From Paenacidovorax caeni (GTDB lineage: Bacteria > Pseudomonadota > Gammaproteobacteria > Burkholderiales > Burkholderiaceae_C): 64,000 nucleotides of DNA. Under the pieces are notes generated by a model. That model made no database searches and was not told the origin of the DNA. It saw only the letters and a program-made list of their open reading frames with translations. Where the stretch lies: NCBI RefSeq assembly GCF_001298675.1, contig NZ_CYIG01000016.1:1-64000 (forward strand), read 5' to 3'. Positions 34,071 to 43,252 of the stretch are shown in pieces. Numbering within the stretch: position 1 is the stretch's first letter; each line of letters begins with the position of its first letter. The position numbers were made by a program, and so were the translations under genes.

Positions 34071-35878
34071 CGCTCCCGGCGCGGCTCCGCCTGGGGCCGA
34101 CGGCGCTGTTGGTGCTCTCGTTCGCCGCTTGCATGGGCCTGCGCTGGCAGCTCACGGTGGCCCAACTCGCGCAGGCCACTGCATGCACCCGCGATTGCCT
34201 GGTGTGGGGCGCCATCGCTTACGACGCCGGCGTGCTGGGTGTCTTGCTGGCCCTGGTGGGGCTGGCCAGGGCCAGCCCGCCCTGGCTGCGCTGGCTGCTG
34301 ACCGTGTGTGCGGTGGCGGTGTTGTGGCTGTATGCCGTCGATATGGCGGTGTACGACTTGTTCAGTTTTCGGCTGCGCATTGCCGACCTGCTCAAATACG
34401 CGGGCGATTTTTCATCGAATGCCACGGTTGCCCTGCCGTACCTGGCAAGGGGCCGAGGGGTGCTGCTGGTGGCGCTCACGCTGTTGACCAGCGTATTTCT
34501 GGTGTATGCGGCGAAACGCGCATTGACCTCAAAACAAAGAAAACGTGCACTCGTTTACCTGTCTGCCTTGCCCATCCTGTGGGTATTCCGGTATCTGCCG
34601 CAGGGGGCGGAATACGTCCACCAGGATGGTTACCAGGATTACTTGAGTAGCAATCTCCAGAGCGGAACCGACGCACCCTTCTCTGCAGCCCTGCGAACGC
34701 GCCTGCAAAACGCCCCTGCGCCTGCGCAGACCTGCACCCCCAGCGCGAGAAAGGCTCGTCCGGTGATCTTGCTGGTGGTCGAATCCCTGTCGCTGCACCA
34801 CAGCCAGAAATTCGCCGGCTTGAAGGACTACACCCCGGCGCTGGACAGGATTGCCTCGGAGTACAGTTACCTCGAATCGTTTTACGCCAATGGATTCACC
34901 ACCGATGGTGGCCTGATCGCCTTGTTGACCGGGCATGTGCCATTCCCACAAGTCAACCGCTACCAGTCCACGAACACCTTTGCGGGCTATGACAAGGCGC
35001 AACAGGATTTCTTCGCCGCATTGGCCCGGCAGCAGGTTCCAGCGCTTTATTTCACTTCGGCGGATCTGAATTTTCTCGGCACCCGGGGCTGGCTGAAAAA
35101 CCTGGGCTTCAGCTACATCGAAGGCCCCGAGCACCCGGCCTATGCCGGCCTGCCACGAGGCTCTTTCGATGATCCGGGCGACGCCGCGCTCTACCGGCGT
35201 CTGTTGCAATGGCTTGACCGGGAGCGTCCTGCCGGGCCGTTTTTTGCCGTGGTGCAAACCATCACTACCCACCCGCCCTTCACCATTCCAGGCAGCACGC
35301 AACACGGCGAAGAAGCTGCATTGCGCTATGCCGACGCGGCCTTGGGCGAGTTTGTGGCCCAACTTCAGGCGCGCCATTTTTTCGATGACGGGCTGTTGTT
35401 CATCACTGGTGACCACCGCAGCATGACGCTGCTGGACGCCCAGGAAAAGGCCCGTCTGGGCCCCGCGGCACCAGCGCGCGTGCCTGCCGTCGTGGTCAGT
35501 GCAGAGCACCGGGGGCAGCCGCCCGTGGCAGGGCAGTGGCAGCAGGCCGATGCCATCCCCTCTTTTCTCGCCACCATGGGGTTGTCTTCGTGTACCTCCG
35601 CTTTCCAAGGCCGCTTCCTGGAGCAGCCCGTGCAGGCGCGGTTCATCTTCCACCCCCTGGGCACACAGCGTGGCCAGGTGTTGGTGAAGATCAAGGATCA
35701 GGAAAGCCCGTTCTTCGCGCGTCTGGCGGGTGACGATACCGCTTGGATCACCGCGCCCAGCGATACCCAGGATGCCCAGGCTGCGCTGCAGGAAATTAAC
35801 CGCCAACGCGCGCTGCTGCCCGATCTTGAGGCAAACGCCGCCCGCGAGCTTTTACGGTTTCACCAGTGGATTCCTTAA
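34064..35878 (+). CDS. Membrane sulfatase-fold phosphoethanolamine/phosphoglycerol transferase-like protein
   Basis: The protein has 604 residues. The N-terminal half has about five membrane helices (10-25, 50-68, 75-95, 127-150, 160-172), followed by a periplasmic alkaline phosphatase-superfamily domain. The metal-binding start is VILLVVESLSLHHSQ near 224-238, the nucleophile Thr is in ANGFTTDGG near 271-279, and the late FITGDHRSM near 446 gives the Asp-His pair. This resembles LTA synthase/OpgB/MdoB-type enzymes that move headgroups to envelope glycans or lipids. The GTG start overlaps folB by seven bases. Substrate unknown. Confidence 0.82.
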   Translation: MVTLPARLRLGPTALLVLSFAACMGLRWQLTVAQLAQATACTRDCLVWGAIAYDAGVLGVLLALVGLARASPPWLRWLLTVCAVAVLWLYAVDMAVYDLFSFRLRIADLLKYAGDFSSNATVALPYLARGRGVLLVALTLLTSVFLVYAAKRALTSKQRKRALVYLSALPILWVFRYLPQGAEYVHQDGYQDYLSSNLQSGTDAPFSAALRTRLQNAPAPAQTCTPSARKARPVILLVVESLSLHHSQKFAGLKDYTPALDRIASEYSYLESFYANGFTTDGGLIALLTGHVPFPQVNRYQSTNTFAGYDKAQQDFFAALARQQVPALYFTSADLNFLGTRGWLKNLGFSYIEGPEHPAYAGLPRGSFDDPGDAALYRRLLQWLDRERPAGPFFAVVQTITTHPPFTIPGSTQHGEEAALRYADAALGEFVAQLQARHFFDDGLLFITGDHRSMTLLDAQEKARLGPAAPARVPAVVVSAEHRGQPPVAGQWQQADAIPSFLATMGLSSCTSAFQGRFLEQPVQARFIFHPLGTQRGQVLVKIKDQESPFFARLAGDDTAWITAPSDTQDAQAALQEINRQRALLPDLEANAARELLRFHQWIP

Positions 35879-35999
35879 CACCTGCTGCAGCACCCGACTA
35901 CGGCTGCTAGCACGACGTAATGCGCCGCATGCCTGGACTTGATCGTCTGCTGGCGTCTCCCCGCCGTCAATGATCATTGCCAGGAACAGGCGCTCGCCC

Positions 36000-36041
36000 A
36001 GGGCTGGAAGCTATTGGCAGCGCCCTATAGCTTCCGGCCCT
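36000..36041. terminator. Long stem-loop between convergent genes
   Basis: AGGGCTGGAAGCTAT (36000-36014) pairs with ATAGCTTCCGGCCCT (36027-36041) at 14 of 15 positions, the remaining pair being G-U. The loop is 12 bases. It sits between the sulfatase-fold gene and the D-threonine aldolase-like gene, which converge. There is no U-tract, so a bidirectional barrier or 3'-end stabiliser is more likely than a simple intrinsic terminator. The AGCTAT/ATAGCT arms hint at kinship with the dispersed element. Confidence 0.5.
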
Positions 36042-36052
36042 GCCGTCGTGAC

Positions 36053-37225
36053 CTACGTCACCGCCCCCCGCGCATCGACGCGGATGATGCGCTCCACGAC
36101 ACCATGCGCCAGTCCGCCGCGCACGCCGATCAGGTGGTCGTGCAGGTTCACCGTGGGGTCGCAGTGGCCTGGCACCAGCCATAGCATGCGCCCGAGCGCA
36201 GGCAGGCGGGCCTTGGGGCCCTCGGGGTAGAGGATGCCGTGTTCATCCCCTCCGTTGGCGAAGCGCAGCGCCCGCTCGGGGGGCAGGCCATGCACCAGCG
36301 GTAGGCCAGAGTCGATGGCGTGGCTCTTGTGTCCGGCATCGCACACCACATGCGTGGCGCGGGCTGAGATTACCTGCGTCTTGACGAACAGCGCGTGCTC
36401 GAATGCGGGCTGGGCGCTTTCGCGTTCGTTGCGTGCGTAGTCCGCGTCCATGAACAGGAATGAGCCGGCCTGCAGCTCGCCATACACGCCGCTGGCGGCC
36501 TCGTGCACCAGGGTGCCGGTGCCTGCGCCGGTGATCAGGCCCACGGGCAGCCCGGCGGCCTCGATGAGCGTGCGCGTGTGCGCGGCGGCGGCCACGGCGG
36601 CCGCGATGGCGCTGCGCCGCTCGCCGACGCCACGCAGGTGCTGGGCGCCGCCGTGGTAGGCATGCAGACCGGCGAAGCGCAAGCGGTGGCGGCGCGCGAT
36701 CGATTGCGCCAGTGCCACGGCCTCCGTGCCCGGGGGGACACCGCAGCGGCCCTGGCCCACGTCGATCTCGACGAACACGTCGATGCCTGCGTCGCTGCCC
36801 GCTTTGTCCATGGCCTCGGCCAGCCGTGCGATGCCTTCTTCGCTGTCCACTGCCAGTGCCAGGCGTCCGCCACGGGCGGCAAGCCCTGCGGCCAGGCGCG
36901 CGGTACGTAGCAGCTTGTTGGCGGCCAGGATTTCGTTGCTGATGAACAGGTCGTTGACGCCCCCGGCAGCCAGTGCCTCGGCCTCGGAGAGTTTTTGTAC
37001 GCAGGCGCCACAGGCCCCGGCCTTTTGCAGCAGCAGGGCAATCTCGGCGCTTTTGTGCAGCTTGGCATGCGGGCGCCAGCGCACACCGTGCTTGCGCGCG
37101 AAGTCGGCCATGCGCTGGATGTTGCGCTCCATGGCGTCCAAATCGACAACGAGCGCGGGGGTGTCGATCAGGTCTACGCGCAGCCCGGCTGCGGCCGATC
37201 CCCAGGCGTCAGGCAGTGGTTTCAT
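36053..37225 (-). CDS. D-threonine aldolase/D-serine dehydratase-like PLP enzyme
   Basis: The 390-residue fold-type III PLP enzyme has the alanine-racemase-like N-terminal barrel: DTPALVVDLDAMERNI, then RPHAKLHKS with the PLP lysine near 65. The C-terminal metal-binding motif GHCDPTVNLHDHL (near 360-372) is diagnostic of the DSD1/D-TA family. Members cleave D-3-hydroxy amino acids to glycine and aldehyde or dehydrate D-serine; the exact substrate is unclear. The start codon at 37225 lies 17 bases inside the preceding histidine phosphatase gene, so the two are translationally coupled. Confidence 0.88.
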   Translation of the reverse strand: MKPLPDAWGSAAAGLRVDLIDTPALVVDLDAMERNIQRMADFARKHGVRWRPHAKLHKSAEIALLLQKAGACGACVQKLSEAEALAAGGVNDLFISNEILAANKLLRTARLAAGLAARGGRLALAVDSEEGIARLAEAMDKAGSDAGIDVFVEIDVGQGRCGVPPGTEAVALAQSIARRHRLRFAGLHAYHGGAQHLRGVGERRSAIAAAVAAAAHTRTLIEAAGLPVGLITGAGTGTLVHEAASGVYGELQAGSFLFMDADYARNERESAQPAFEHALFVKTQVISARATHVVCDAGHKSHAIDSGLPLVHGLPPERALRFANGGDEHGILYPEGPKARLPALGRMLWLVPGHCDPTVNLHDHLIGVRGGLAHGVVERIIRVDARGAVT

Positions 37226-37850
37226 CGCGTGTGGCGTGTTCGAGGTGCTGCGTATCGGCCCAGCCGACCAGGGACAGGCCGTGCCCGTGGGTCCACAGCA
37301 GGCGGTTGATGGCGGCATTGCCGAGCTGCCAGGTGCGCGGCGCCTGGATGTCCTGGCGCGTGGCGGCGCGGTACAGCACGTCGAGCACGCCGCCGTGCGC
37401 CACCAGCAGCACCAGGCCGCCGGGGTGCCGGGCGGCCAGGCGGTGCGTGGTGCCGATCACGCGCTCGCGCAGCGCGCGCAGTGACTCGCCGCCTTCCGGC
37501 GCGTAGTCGGGGTCGCGCTGGCGCCAGCGGCGCGCCTGCTCGGGCTGCTCGGCTTCGACCTCGGCGAAGGTACGGCCCTGGAACAGGCCAAAGGCGCGCT
37601 CGCGCAGGCCCGGCTCATCGGCCAGGCGGGCACCGGTGGCATCGGCCACGGCCTGGGCGGTGGTGCGGGCGCGCAGCAGGTCGCTGGTGTAGATGGCGCT
37701 GATGGCCTCGCCCGCCAGCGCGCCGGCGAGCTGGCGCGCCTGCCACAGGCCGGTGGCGTTGAGCGGGATGTCCAGGTGGCCCTGGATGCGTGTGTCCACG
37801 TTCCAGGCGGTTTCGCCGTGGCGCACGACGATCAGGCGGGTAGCGTCCAT
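37209..37850 (-). CDS. Histidine phosphatase family protein (phosphoglycerate mutase-like)
   Basis: The 213-residue protein carries the catalytic RHGE motif (R10, H11, G12, E13), the proton donor E84 in GLRERAFGLFQG and the second histidine H152 in LVAHGG. It belongs to the GpmB/CobC-like branch. Such enzymes remove phosphate from small metabolites via phosphohistidine, and family similarity alone does not give the substrate. Many such genes are called gpmB, but a glycolytic mutase role is doubtful. It lies 12 bases after the lipoprotein gene on the same strand. Confidence 0.9.
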   Translation of the reverse strand: MDATRLIVVRHGETAWNVDTRIQGHLDIPLNATGLWQARQLAGALAGEAISAIYTSDLLRARTTAQAVADATGARLADEPGLRERAFGLFQGRTFAEVEAEQPEQARRWRQRDPDYAPEGGESLRALRERVIGTTHRLAARHPGGLVLLVAHGGVLDVLYRAATRQDIQAPRTWQLGNAAINRLLWTHGHGLSLVGWADTQHLEHATRDETTA

Positions 37851-37862
37851 TTGGCGGTTTCT

Positions 37863-38459
37863 TCAGCGTGCGGGGATTTCGGTGCGGATCTGGCGTGCGC
37901 CCGCAGGCGGCTGCGGAAACCCGGTGAGCGCAGCGTCAAACAACACACCAAAAATCAGCGCATCGTTACTCCACACCTCCTCGTAGGAGGCGGAAGTCTC
38001 GTAAACGATCTTCTGCGTTTGCGCGTCGCGCATCACGATGCTGACGGCGCGGTACTGCAGGGTGGGCGGGCGGTCCATCATCCAGCCGCCACCCATGGCC
38101 CAGCCGCGGTGGCCCCAGCCCCACGCCCAGGGACGGCCGTACGGCCCGTAGGGCCAGTACTCAGGGCTGGTGTAGCGCGCCTGCGCGCCAATCTGCACGA
38201 TCAGGCCTGCGGTCTGGTCGTCGCGCTGCAGTCCTACCTTTTGCAGCGACTCTTGGGCCTGCGCCTCGATGGCCGAGAAGCTGGCGGCTTCGGCCTTCTG
38301 CGACGGCAGCAGCTCCAGCCGGTAGGTGGGTGGCGTGGGCAGGGCCGTGAGCGTGGAGTAGCTCTGTACGGCGCTGTCCACCGCGCGGGTGGATGCGCAG
38401 CCAGCCAGCAGCGCAGCGGCCAGGGCCAGAAAGAGGGTGTACAGCCAGCGCGAAATCAT
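37863..38459 (-). CDS. DUF4136 lipoprotein
   Basis: The 198-residue protein has a lipoprotein signal peptide whose lipobox LLAGC places the acylated cysteine at residue 21. The mature part resembles DUF4136 proteins: VDSAVQSYSTLTALPTPPTYRLE, a glycine/tryptophan-rich insert YWPYGPYGRPWAWGWGHRGW near 112-131, and the C-terminal AQTQKIVYETSASYEE. Probably tethered to the outer membrane facing the periplasm; function unknown. AGGAGAG precedes the ATG. It begins 72 bases downstream of the ttcA stop and may be co-transcribed. Confidence 0.85.
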   Translation of the reverse strand: MISRWLYTLFLALAAALLAGCASTRAVDSAVQSYSTLTALPTPPTYRLELLPSQKAEAASFSAIEAQAQESLQKVGLQRDDQTAGLIVQIGAQARYTSPEYWPYGPYGRPWAWGWGHRGWAMGGGWMMDRPPTLQYRAVSIVMRDAQTQKIVYETSASYEEVWSNDALIFGVLFDAALTGFPQPPAGARQIRTEIPAR

Positions 38460-38531
38460 GGGGGACTCTCCTGAGAGGATGGAACGAAATGGCTGGCAGG
38501 CGCAGGCAGTGGCAGGCCGCGGGAAGAAGCT

Positions 38532-39485
38532 TCAGGCCAACTGCACCACCTGCACGCCCGGCAGGGTGGGCGTGCTGGGAAACTCCTCGTGGTCGAACGC
38601 CGTGTCGCCGTCTTCGCTGGCGACGCCCGTCGCCTTGAGATGGCGGAAATCGTGCAGGCTTGGATCGAGCAGGTGGGTGCGCACCACGTTCTGCATGGCG
38701 CGGAACATGTTGTCGATGCGCCCAGGGTACTTCTTGTCCCAGTCGCGCAGCATGTCGCCCACCACTTGGCGCTGCAGGTTTTCCTGGCTGCCGCACAGGT
38801 TGCACGGGATGATCGGGAAGTTCTGGTATTGGGCCCAACGTGCGGTGTCCTTTTCCGGCACATAGGCCAGCGGGCGGATCACCACATGCTTGCCGTTGTC
38901 GCTGGCGAGCTTGGGCGGCATGGCCTTCATGCGTCCACCAAAGAACATGTTGAGCATCAGCGTTTGCACGATGTCGTCGCGGTGGTGGCCCAGGGCGATC
39001 TTGGTGGCCCCCAGCTCTTCGGCCACACGGTAGAGGATGCCGCGGCGCAGGCGCGAGCACAGGCCGCAGGTGGTCTTGCCCTCGGGGACCACGCGCTTGA
39101 CGATGCTGTAGGTGTCCTGGTTTTCAATGTGAAAGGGCACCCCTGTGGTCTTCAGGTACTCCGGCAGGATGTGCTCGGGAAAGCCCGGCTGCTTCTGGTC
39201 GAGGTTCACGGCCACCAGCTCGAAGCGCACGGGGGCGCGCTTTTGCAGGCGAATCAGGATGTCCAGCAGGGTGTAGCTGTCCTTGCCGCCGGACATGCAG
39301 ACCATGACCTTGTCGCCGTCCTCGATCATGTTGTAGTCCACGATGGCGCGGCCCACTTCGCGGCACAGGCGTTTTTCCAGCTTGTGCGCCTCGCGTTCGA
39401 TCTTGGGCTTGCCGGGCTGCTTGGCCTCGGTCTCGGCGGGGGCGCCTTCTTCGGCGGTCCAGGGGGATTCTGTTACAGCATTCAT
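38532..39485 (-). CDS. ttcA: tRNA 2-thiocytidine(32) synthetase
   Basis: This 317-residue PP-loop enzyme thiolates cytidine 32 of tRNA using an iron-sulfur cluster. The ATP-pyrophosphatase motif SGGKDS is at 65-70, the cluster-binding CxxC pairs are C140/C143 (CGLC) and C228/C231 (CNLC), and [10 protein letters not shown] lies near 166-175. Length and motifs agree with TtcA of proteobacteria. The ATG at 39485 is chosen over an in-frame GTG 13 codons upstream. The acidic N-terminal tail (about 10-30) is family-variable. Confidence 0.95.
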   Translation of the reverse strand: MNAVTESPWTAEEGAPAETEAKQPGKPKIEREAHKLEKRLCREVGRAIVDYNMIEDGDKVMVCMSGGKDSYTLLDILIRLQKRAPVRFELVAVNLDQKQPGFPEHILPEYLKTTGVPFHIENQDTYSIVKRVVPEGKTTCGLCSRLRRGILYRVAEELGATKIALGHHRDDIVQTLMLNMFFGGRMKAMPPKLASDNGKHVVIRPLAYVPEKDTARWAQYQNFPIIPCNLCGSQENLQRQVVGDMLRDWDKKYPGRIDNMFRAMQNVVRTHLLDPSLHDFRHLKATGVASEDGDTAFDHEEFPSTPTLPGVQVVQLA

Positions 39486-39711
39486 AGGTGCGAAGTTCGT
39501 CGCAAGGGCAGAGGCGGCTGGCACGGCGCAGAGGCCGCCAAGGGGTGGGATTTTCCCTGCAAACCCGTGGCATGGGAAATTTCAGGCCTTTTGGAACGCG
39601 TTCAGGGTCTTCTCTGGGTGCCCATTGCCCCGCAAAGGTGGCAGGTGCAAGGCGCAGCCGATGGTGATTGCATGGCCGTGCCCGGGCACCAGCCCAGGCC
39701 GCAAACGGTTT

Positions 39712-40761
39712 CTAGAACAGCCCGCCCCCCTGCGGCGGCGCCACGCCCAGGTGGCGGAAGGCTGCCAGGGTGGCGATGCGCCCGCGCGGGGTGCGTTGCA
39801 AGAAGCCTTGCTGGATCAGGTAGGGCTCAATCACGTCTTCAATGGTGCCGGGCTCCTCGCCGATGCTCGCGGCGATGTTGTCCAGCCCCACTGGTCCGCC
39901 GTCAAAGCGGTGGATCACGGCCTCGAGCAGCTTGCGGTCCATCACGTCGAAGCCTTGCGGATCGACGTCGAGCAACGCCAGCGCGCGCTGGGCAATGTCG
40001 AGGGTGATGCGACCGTCGCCCTTCACGTCGGCGTAGTCGCGTACGCGGCGCAGCAGGCGGTTGGCGATGCGCGGTGTACCGCGCGAGCGGCGCGCGATCT
40101 CGGCGCTGCCCTCGGGGTCAATGGGCGCCTGCATCAGCGCGCTGCTGCGTGTGACGATGCGCGAAAGCTCCTCGGGCGTGTAGAACTCCAGCCGTGCCAC
40201 GATGCCGAAACGGTCGCGCAGCGGGTTGGTGAGCATGCCCGCGCGCGTCGTTGCGCCCACCAGGGTGAAGGGTTGCAGGTCGAGCTTGATGCTGCGCGCG
40301 GCCGGGCCTTCGCCGATCATGATGTCGATCTGGTAGTCCTCCAGCGCGGGGTAGAGGATCTCTTCCACCACGGGCGAGAGGCGGTGGATCTCGTCGATGA
40401 ACAGCACATCGTTGCGCTCCAGGTTGGTTAGCAGCGCAGCCAGGTCCTTGGGCTTTTCCAGCACCGGGCCGCTGGTCTGGCGCAGTTGCACGCCCAGCTC
40501 GGCCGCGATGATGTGGGACAGCGTGGTTTTGCCCAGCCCGGGCGGGCCAAACAGCAGCACGTGGTCCAGCGCCTCCGAGCGCTTCTTGGCGGCGCCAATG
40601 AAGATTTCAAGCTGCTCGCGGGCCTTGGCTTGGCCTACGTATTCGTCGAGCTGTTTGGGGCGCAGCGCACGTTCCAGCGCTTCTTCTTGGGGGGACGTGG
40701 GGGCGGCAGATACCACGCGCTTCGGGGGCGCGGGGGCAAAGTCGTCGGTGTGGATGCTCAT
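39712..40761 (-). CDS. ruvB: Holliday junction branch migration helicase RuvB
   Basis: The 349-residue AAA+ motor drives branch migration with RuvA. Walker A is GPPGLGKT at 72-79, Walker B is DEIH at 123-126, sensor I is in GATTRAG near 175, and the arginine-finger region DRFGI follows. The C-terminal winged helix ends near LGVAPP. Its ATG overlaps the stop of the TOPRIM gene by four bases (ATGA), so ruvB translation is coupled to the inserted cassette. RuvA is two genes upstream instead of adjacent, which is unusual. Confidence 0.97.
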   Translation of the reverse strand: MSIHTDDFAPAPPKRVVSAAPTSPQEEALERALRPKQLDEYVGQAKAREQLEIFIGAAKKRSEALDHVLLFGPPGLGKTTLSHIIAAELGVQLRQTSGPVLEKPKDLAALLTNLERNDVLFIDEIHRLSPVVEEILYPALEDYQIDIMIGEGPAARSIKLDLQPFTLVGATTRAGMLTNPLRDRFGIVARLEFYTPEELSRIVTRSSALMQAPIDPEGSAEIARRSRGTPRIANRLLRRVRDYADVKGDGRITLDIAQRALALLDVDPQGFDVMDRKLLEAVIHRFDGGPVGLDNIAASIGEEPGTIEDVIEPYLIQQGFLQRTPRGRIATLAAFRHLGVAPPQGGGLF

Positions 40762-41396
40762 GTGGCTACGGTGTGCAGGTAGTCCCGCATCCTCTCTATC
40801 AGAGTATTGAGGCTGGGTGATGGCGTGGTGTCGAAATTCATGTGCGGCGCAATCGCTTTGGCCCATGCAAGCTTGCGAGTGCCCGTGACCGTTCGCACGT
40901 CCTCGCCAAGGGCTTCCGCTAAGCGCTCCCATGCGCCAATCACTGCATCCGGTGCAATACCTTGGATTTTTCTCAGGCGCACATGTGCAAAGCCCATTCG
41001 TACAGCGTGTGGATCAGCCAGGAACCAGCTTTCAGTCTCCTCAACCGCCAAACAAAAAATGACCCTTGGAGGGCGTTGAGGTAACTGCTCCAGCATGGCG
41101 CACAGTTGCATTAAAAATATCGCCTCATCGTCATTGTCTGCGTCGATGAGCACCAACACCATGGCATTGGAAGGGAGCCACGCCATGCTTCGCAGTTTCG
41201 CAGGGAGTTGGTCCAAAAGACCTCGGTGTCTAGGGTCGGGCCGTGCCAGTGGGTTATCCGGTAAACGCCCACGTCCTTGGTGCGGATGGATGCGAAATTG
41301 CACGTCTTTTTCCAAACCAAAGTGCCGTGCTAAAAGCTCGTGCATCACGGGCACATCCGAAGCTCCCTCAGTTAATACCTCGATATACGGAGTCAC
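40758..41396 (-). CDS. DUF4276-type TOPRIM-fold protein, partner of the adjacent ATPase
   Basis: The protein (212 residues) resembles DUF4276, a TOPRIM-like family. The conserved glutamate is E10 in EVLTEGASD and the DxD is D85/D87 in VLIDADNDD, with a family-typical [19 protein letters not shown] near 113-131. TOPRIM domains in OLD-type nucleases coordinate Mg2+ for nucleic acid cleavage. The GTG start overlaps the ATPase stop (GTGA), so the pair should be made together. ATPase plus DUF4276 pairs are candidate phage-defence or DNA-repair modules. No nuclease activity can be shown from sequence. The DNA is visibly more AT-rich than the flanking ruv genes. Confidence 0.8.
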   Translation of the reverse strand: MTPYIEVLTEGASDVPVMHELLARHFGLEKDVQFRIHPHQGRGRLPDNPLARPDPRHRGLLDQLPAKLRSMAWLPSNAMVLVLIDADNDDEAIFLMQLCAMLEQLPQRPPRVIFCLAVEETESWFLADPHAVRMGFAHVRLRKIQGIAPDAVIGAWERLAEALGEDVRTVTGTRKLAWAKAIAPHMNFDTTPSPSLNTLIERMRDYLHTVAT

Positions 41397-42616
41397 GGAT
41401 TCCCCACGCCAAAATGGTTACTAAACCACAAGCTACCGGTGGGGATACCCTCGTTGAACAAGGCTTGTACGCCTGGAATATCTGCTGCCCGCAACGCTTG
41501 GGTGTACCCGTCTCGTCCCTTGTTCAGTACCCATACTTCTTGAGGTGCGAGTGCATCGACGAAATAAGGCGAGTGGGTCGTGACAAGAACCTGAGGCCCA
41601 CGGTGGCGGCTCGCGAAGGCTTGTAGTTCCTGCGCAAGAACTGCTAGCAATTGGTGGTGTAAGCCGTTTTCAGGTTCTTCAATCCCAATCAATGGTGCAG
41701 GTTCTGGGTCTTCCATTAGCAGAAGGTATGCCAACAGTTTTAGTGAACCATCTGACATATCCTGCTGGTAAAAGGGCTTGTCGTAGCCCTGCGCGGTGAA
41801 TTCCAGTAGCAAACGGCCATCAGGAGCTTTTCTATGGCAAATACCTTGAACTCCAGGCAATTTCTGGGCGATTAAATCCAGTGCGGCCTTAAAGCCTCGT
41901 GGATTTTCCCGTTCGATAAATTGCAGGTATTTGGCCAAGTTGTCACCCCTGCGGTTAAGGTGAGGATCCGCACCCGCCATGGGTTGTACCCGAGCTAATT
42001 CAGGGACAAAGTACGACAGATACCAACCGGCAAGAAAAGAGCGAAATTGTCCAATGCGCGGATGATCCTTGAGCGTTCCCAAAGTGGCGATGCCCAGAAC
42101 TTGCCTATCACTCATTCGGATTTCTGTTTTTCGTACGCCCTCATTGATCTCACTTTCCTCCCCGGACCATGCATAGCCCTCACCATCACGAAGCTCTAGA
42201 AAGCTGTAAGGGCGCCCATTGCTCTGCCCTTTTCGACGTTGGCGCAAACGCTCGTACACGACACACACCCTGCCTCTGGTGTCTTGGTCAATGTGCAGGC
42301 TGTAACTGATGGGCCTGTCCTTGAGAGTCTGTCTAAACCTCACTTCAAAGCGGATGGGCTCTTGGACGCCCTGGGTGCGCAGCCGTTCAAAGCCTCCGCG
42401 TTGTGGTTTGTCACAAGCTGCTTCTACTCCATCGTTCAGACAGTCACCAAGAAAACCCAACGCATCGAGCAGCGTAGATTTTCCGACCCCATTGGCACCA
42501 ATTACAGCCATTAATCGCGGGAGCGCATCGCTGCTTTGTTTTTCGAATGTTTTACCCAGCGTCACATCCTTCAGGCTGCGGTAATTTTGAATCTGAATTC
42601 CTTCTAAAACAGCCAT
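41393..42616 (-). CDS. AAA/ABC-type ATPase of a two-gene defence-like module
   Basis: The 407-residue OLD/RecF-like ATPase has an N-terminal IQIQNYRSLKDVTL, Walker A GANGVGKST (40-48), an ABC-like signature DMSDGSLK (286-293), Walker B PLIGIEEPENGLHH (308-321) and the H-loop histidine H348 in VTTHSPYFVDAL. It lacks its own TOPRIM domain, which is supplied by the next gene. The design parallels OLD/Gabija (fused) and PARIS or AbiL (split), but the partner is of the DUF4276 type. GGAGAC precedes the ATG, 14 bases after the ruvA stop. Codon use is less GC-rich than in ruvA and ruvB. Confidence 0.85.
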   Translation of the reverse strand: MAVLEGIQIQNYRSLKDVTLGKTFEKQSSDALPRLMAVIGANGVGKSTLLDALGFLGDCLNDGVEAACDKPQRGGFERLRTQGVQEPIRFEVRFRQTLKDRPISYSLHIDQDTRGRVCVVYERLRQRRKGQSNGRPYSFLELRDGEGYAWSGEESEINEGVRKTEIRMSDRQVLGIATLGTLKDHPRIGQFRSFLAGWYLSYFVPELARVQPMAGADPHLNRRGDNLAKYLQFIERENPRGFKAALDLIAQKLPGVQGICHRKAPDGRLLLEFTAQGYDKPFYQQDMSDGSLKLLAYLLLMEDPEPAPLIGIEEPENGLHHQLLAVLAQELQAFASRHRGPQVLVTTHSPYFVDALAPQEVWVLNKGRDGYTQALRAADIPGVQALFNEGIPTGSLWFSNHFGVGNP

Positions 42617-42630
42617 CTACTGTCTCCTAA

Positions 42631-43203
42631 TCACTTGGCCAGCGCTTTGAGCGCCAGCTTGATGCCTTCGCTCACGCCCACATCGGGGGGGAGTGCCTTG
42701 AGGGCGGCGGCGGCTTCTTTGTCGCTGTAGCCCAGGGCCAGCAGCGCCTGCAGGATGTCGGCCTGGCTGTCGTTGGCCACGTGGGCACGCGCACCCATGT
42801 CGGCGCCCAGCTTGCCCTTGAGCTCCAGCAGCAGGCGCTCGGCGGTTTTCTTGCCGATGCCGGGCACTTTCACCAGGCGGCCGCTTTCCTGCAGCGACAC
42901 GGCCTGCGCCAGGTCCTGCACACCCAGGCCTGAGAGGATGGACAGCGCCGTGCGCGGCCCCACGCCGCTGATCTTGATGAGCTCGCGGAAAGTCTGGCGC
43001 TCGGGCGCGGTGCCGAAACCGTAGAGCAGCTGCCCATCTTCGCGCACGATGAACTGGGTGAGCAGCGCCACCTTTTCGCCCACGGCGGGCAGGTTGTAGA
43101 AGGTGCTCATGGGCACCAGCACCTCGTAGCCCACGCCGTGGCAGTCCACCAATACCTCGGGAGGGTTCTTTTCCAGCAGCGTGCCGGTCAATTTGCCTAT
43201 CAT
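42631..43203 (-). CDS. ruvA: Holliday junction DNA-binding protein RuvA
   Basis: The 190-residue protein begins [20 protein letters not shown] and has the OB fold, two helix-hairpin-helix motifs ([15 protein letters not shown] and [15 protein letters not shown], about 73-125), and the flexible linker before the RuvB-binding domain III ([20 protein letters not shown]). It forms tetramers on Holliday junctions and loads RuvB. It is the first gene of an unusual ruvA-ATPase-TOPRIM-ruvB unit and is divergent from phoH with 49 bases between. Confidence 0.97.
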   Translation of the reverse strand: MIGKLTGTLLEKNPPEVLVDCHGVGYEVLVPMSTFYNLPAVGEKVALLTQFIVREDGQLLYGFGTAPERQTFRELIKISGVGPRTALSILSGLGVQDLAQAVSLQESGRLVKVPGIGKKTAERLLLELKGKLGADMGARAHVANDSQADILQALLALGYSDKEAAAALKALPPDVGVSEGIKLALKALAK

Positions 43204-43252
43204 GCGAATCCTTTGCCGCACCTTCGGGCGGCGACCCACGGAATTATCAAGC

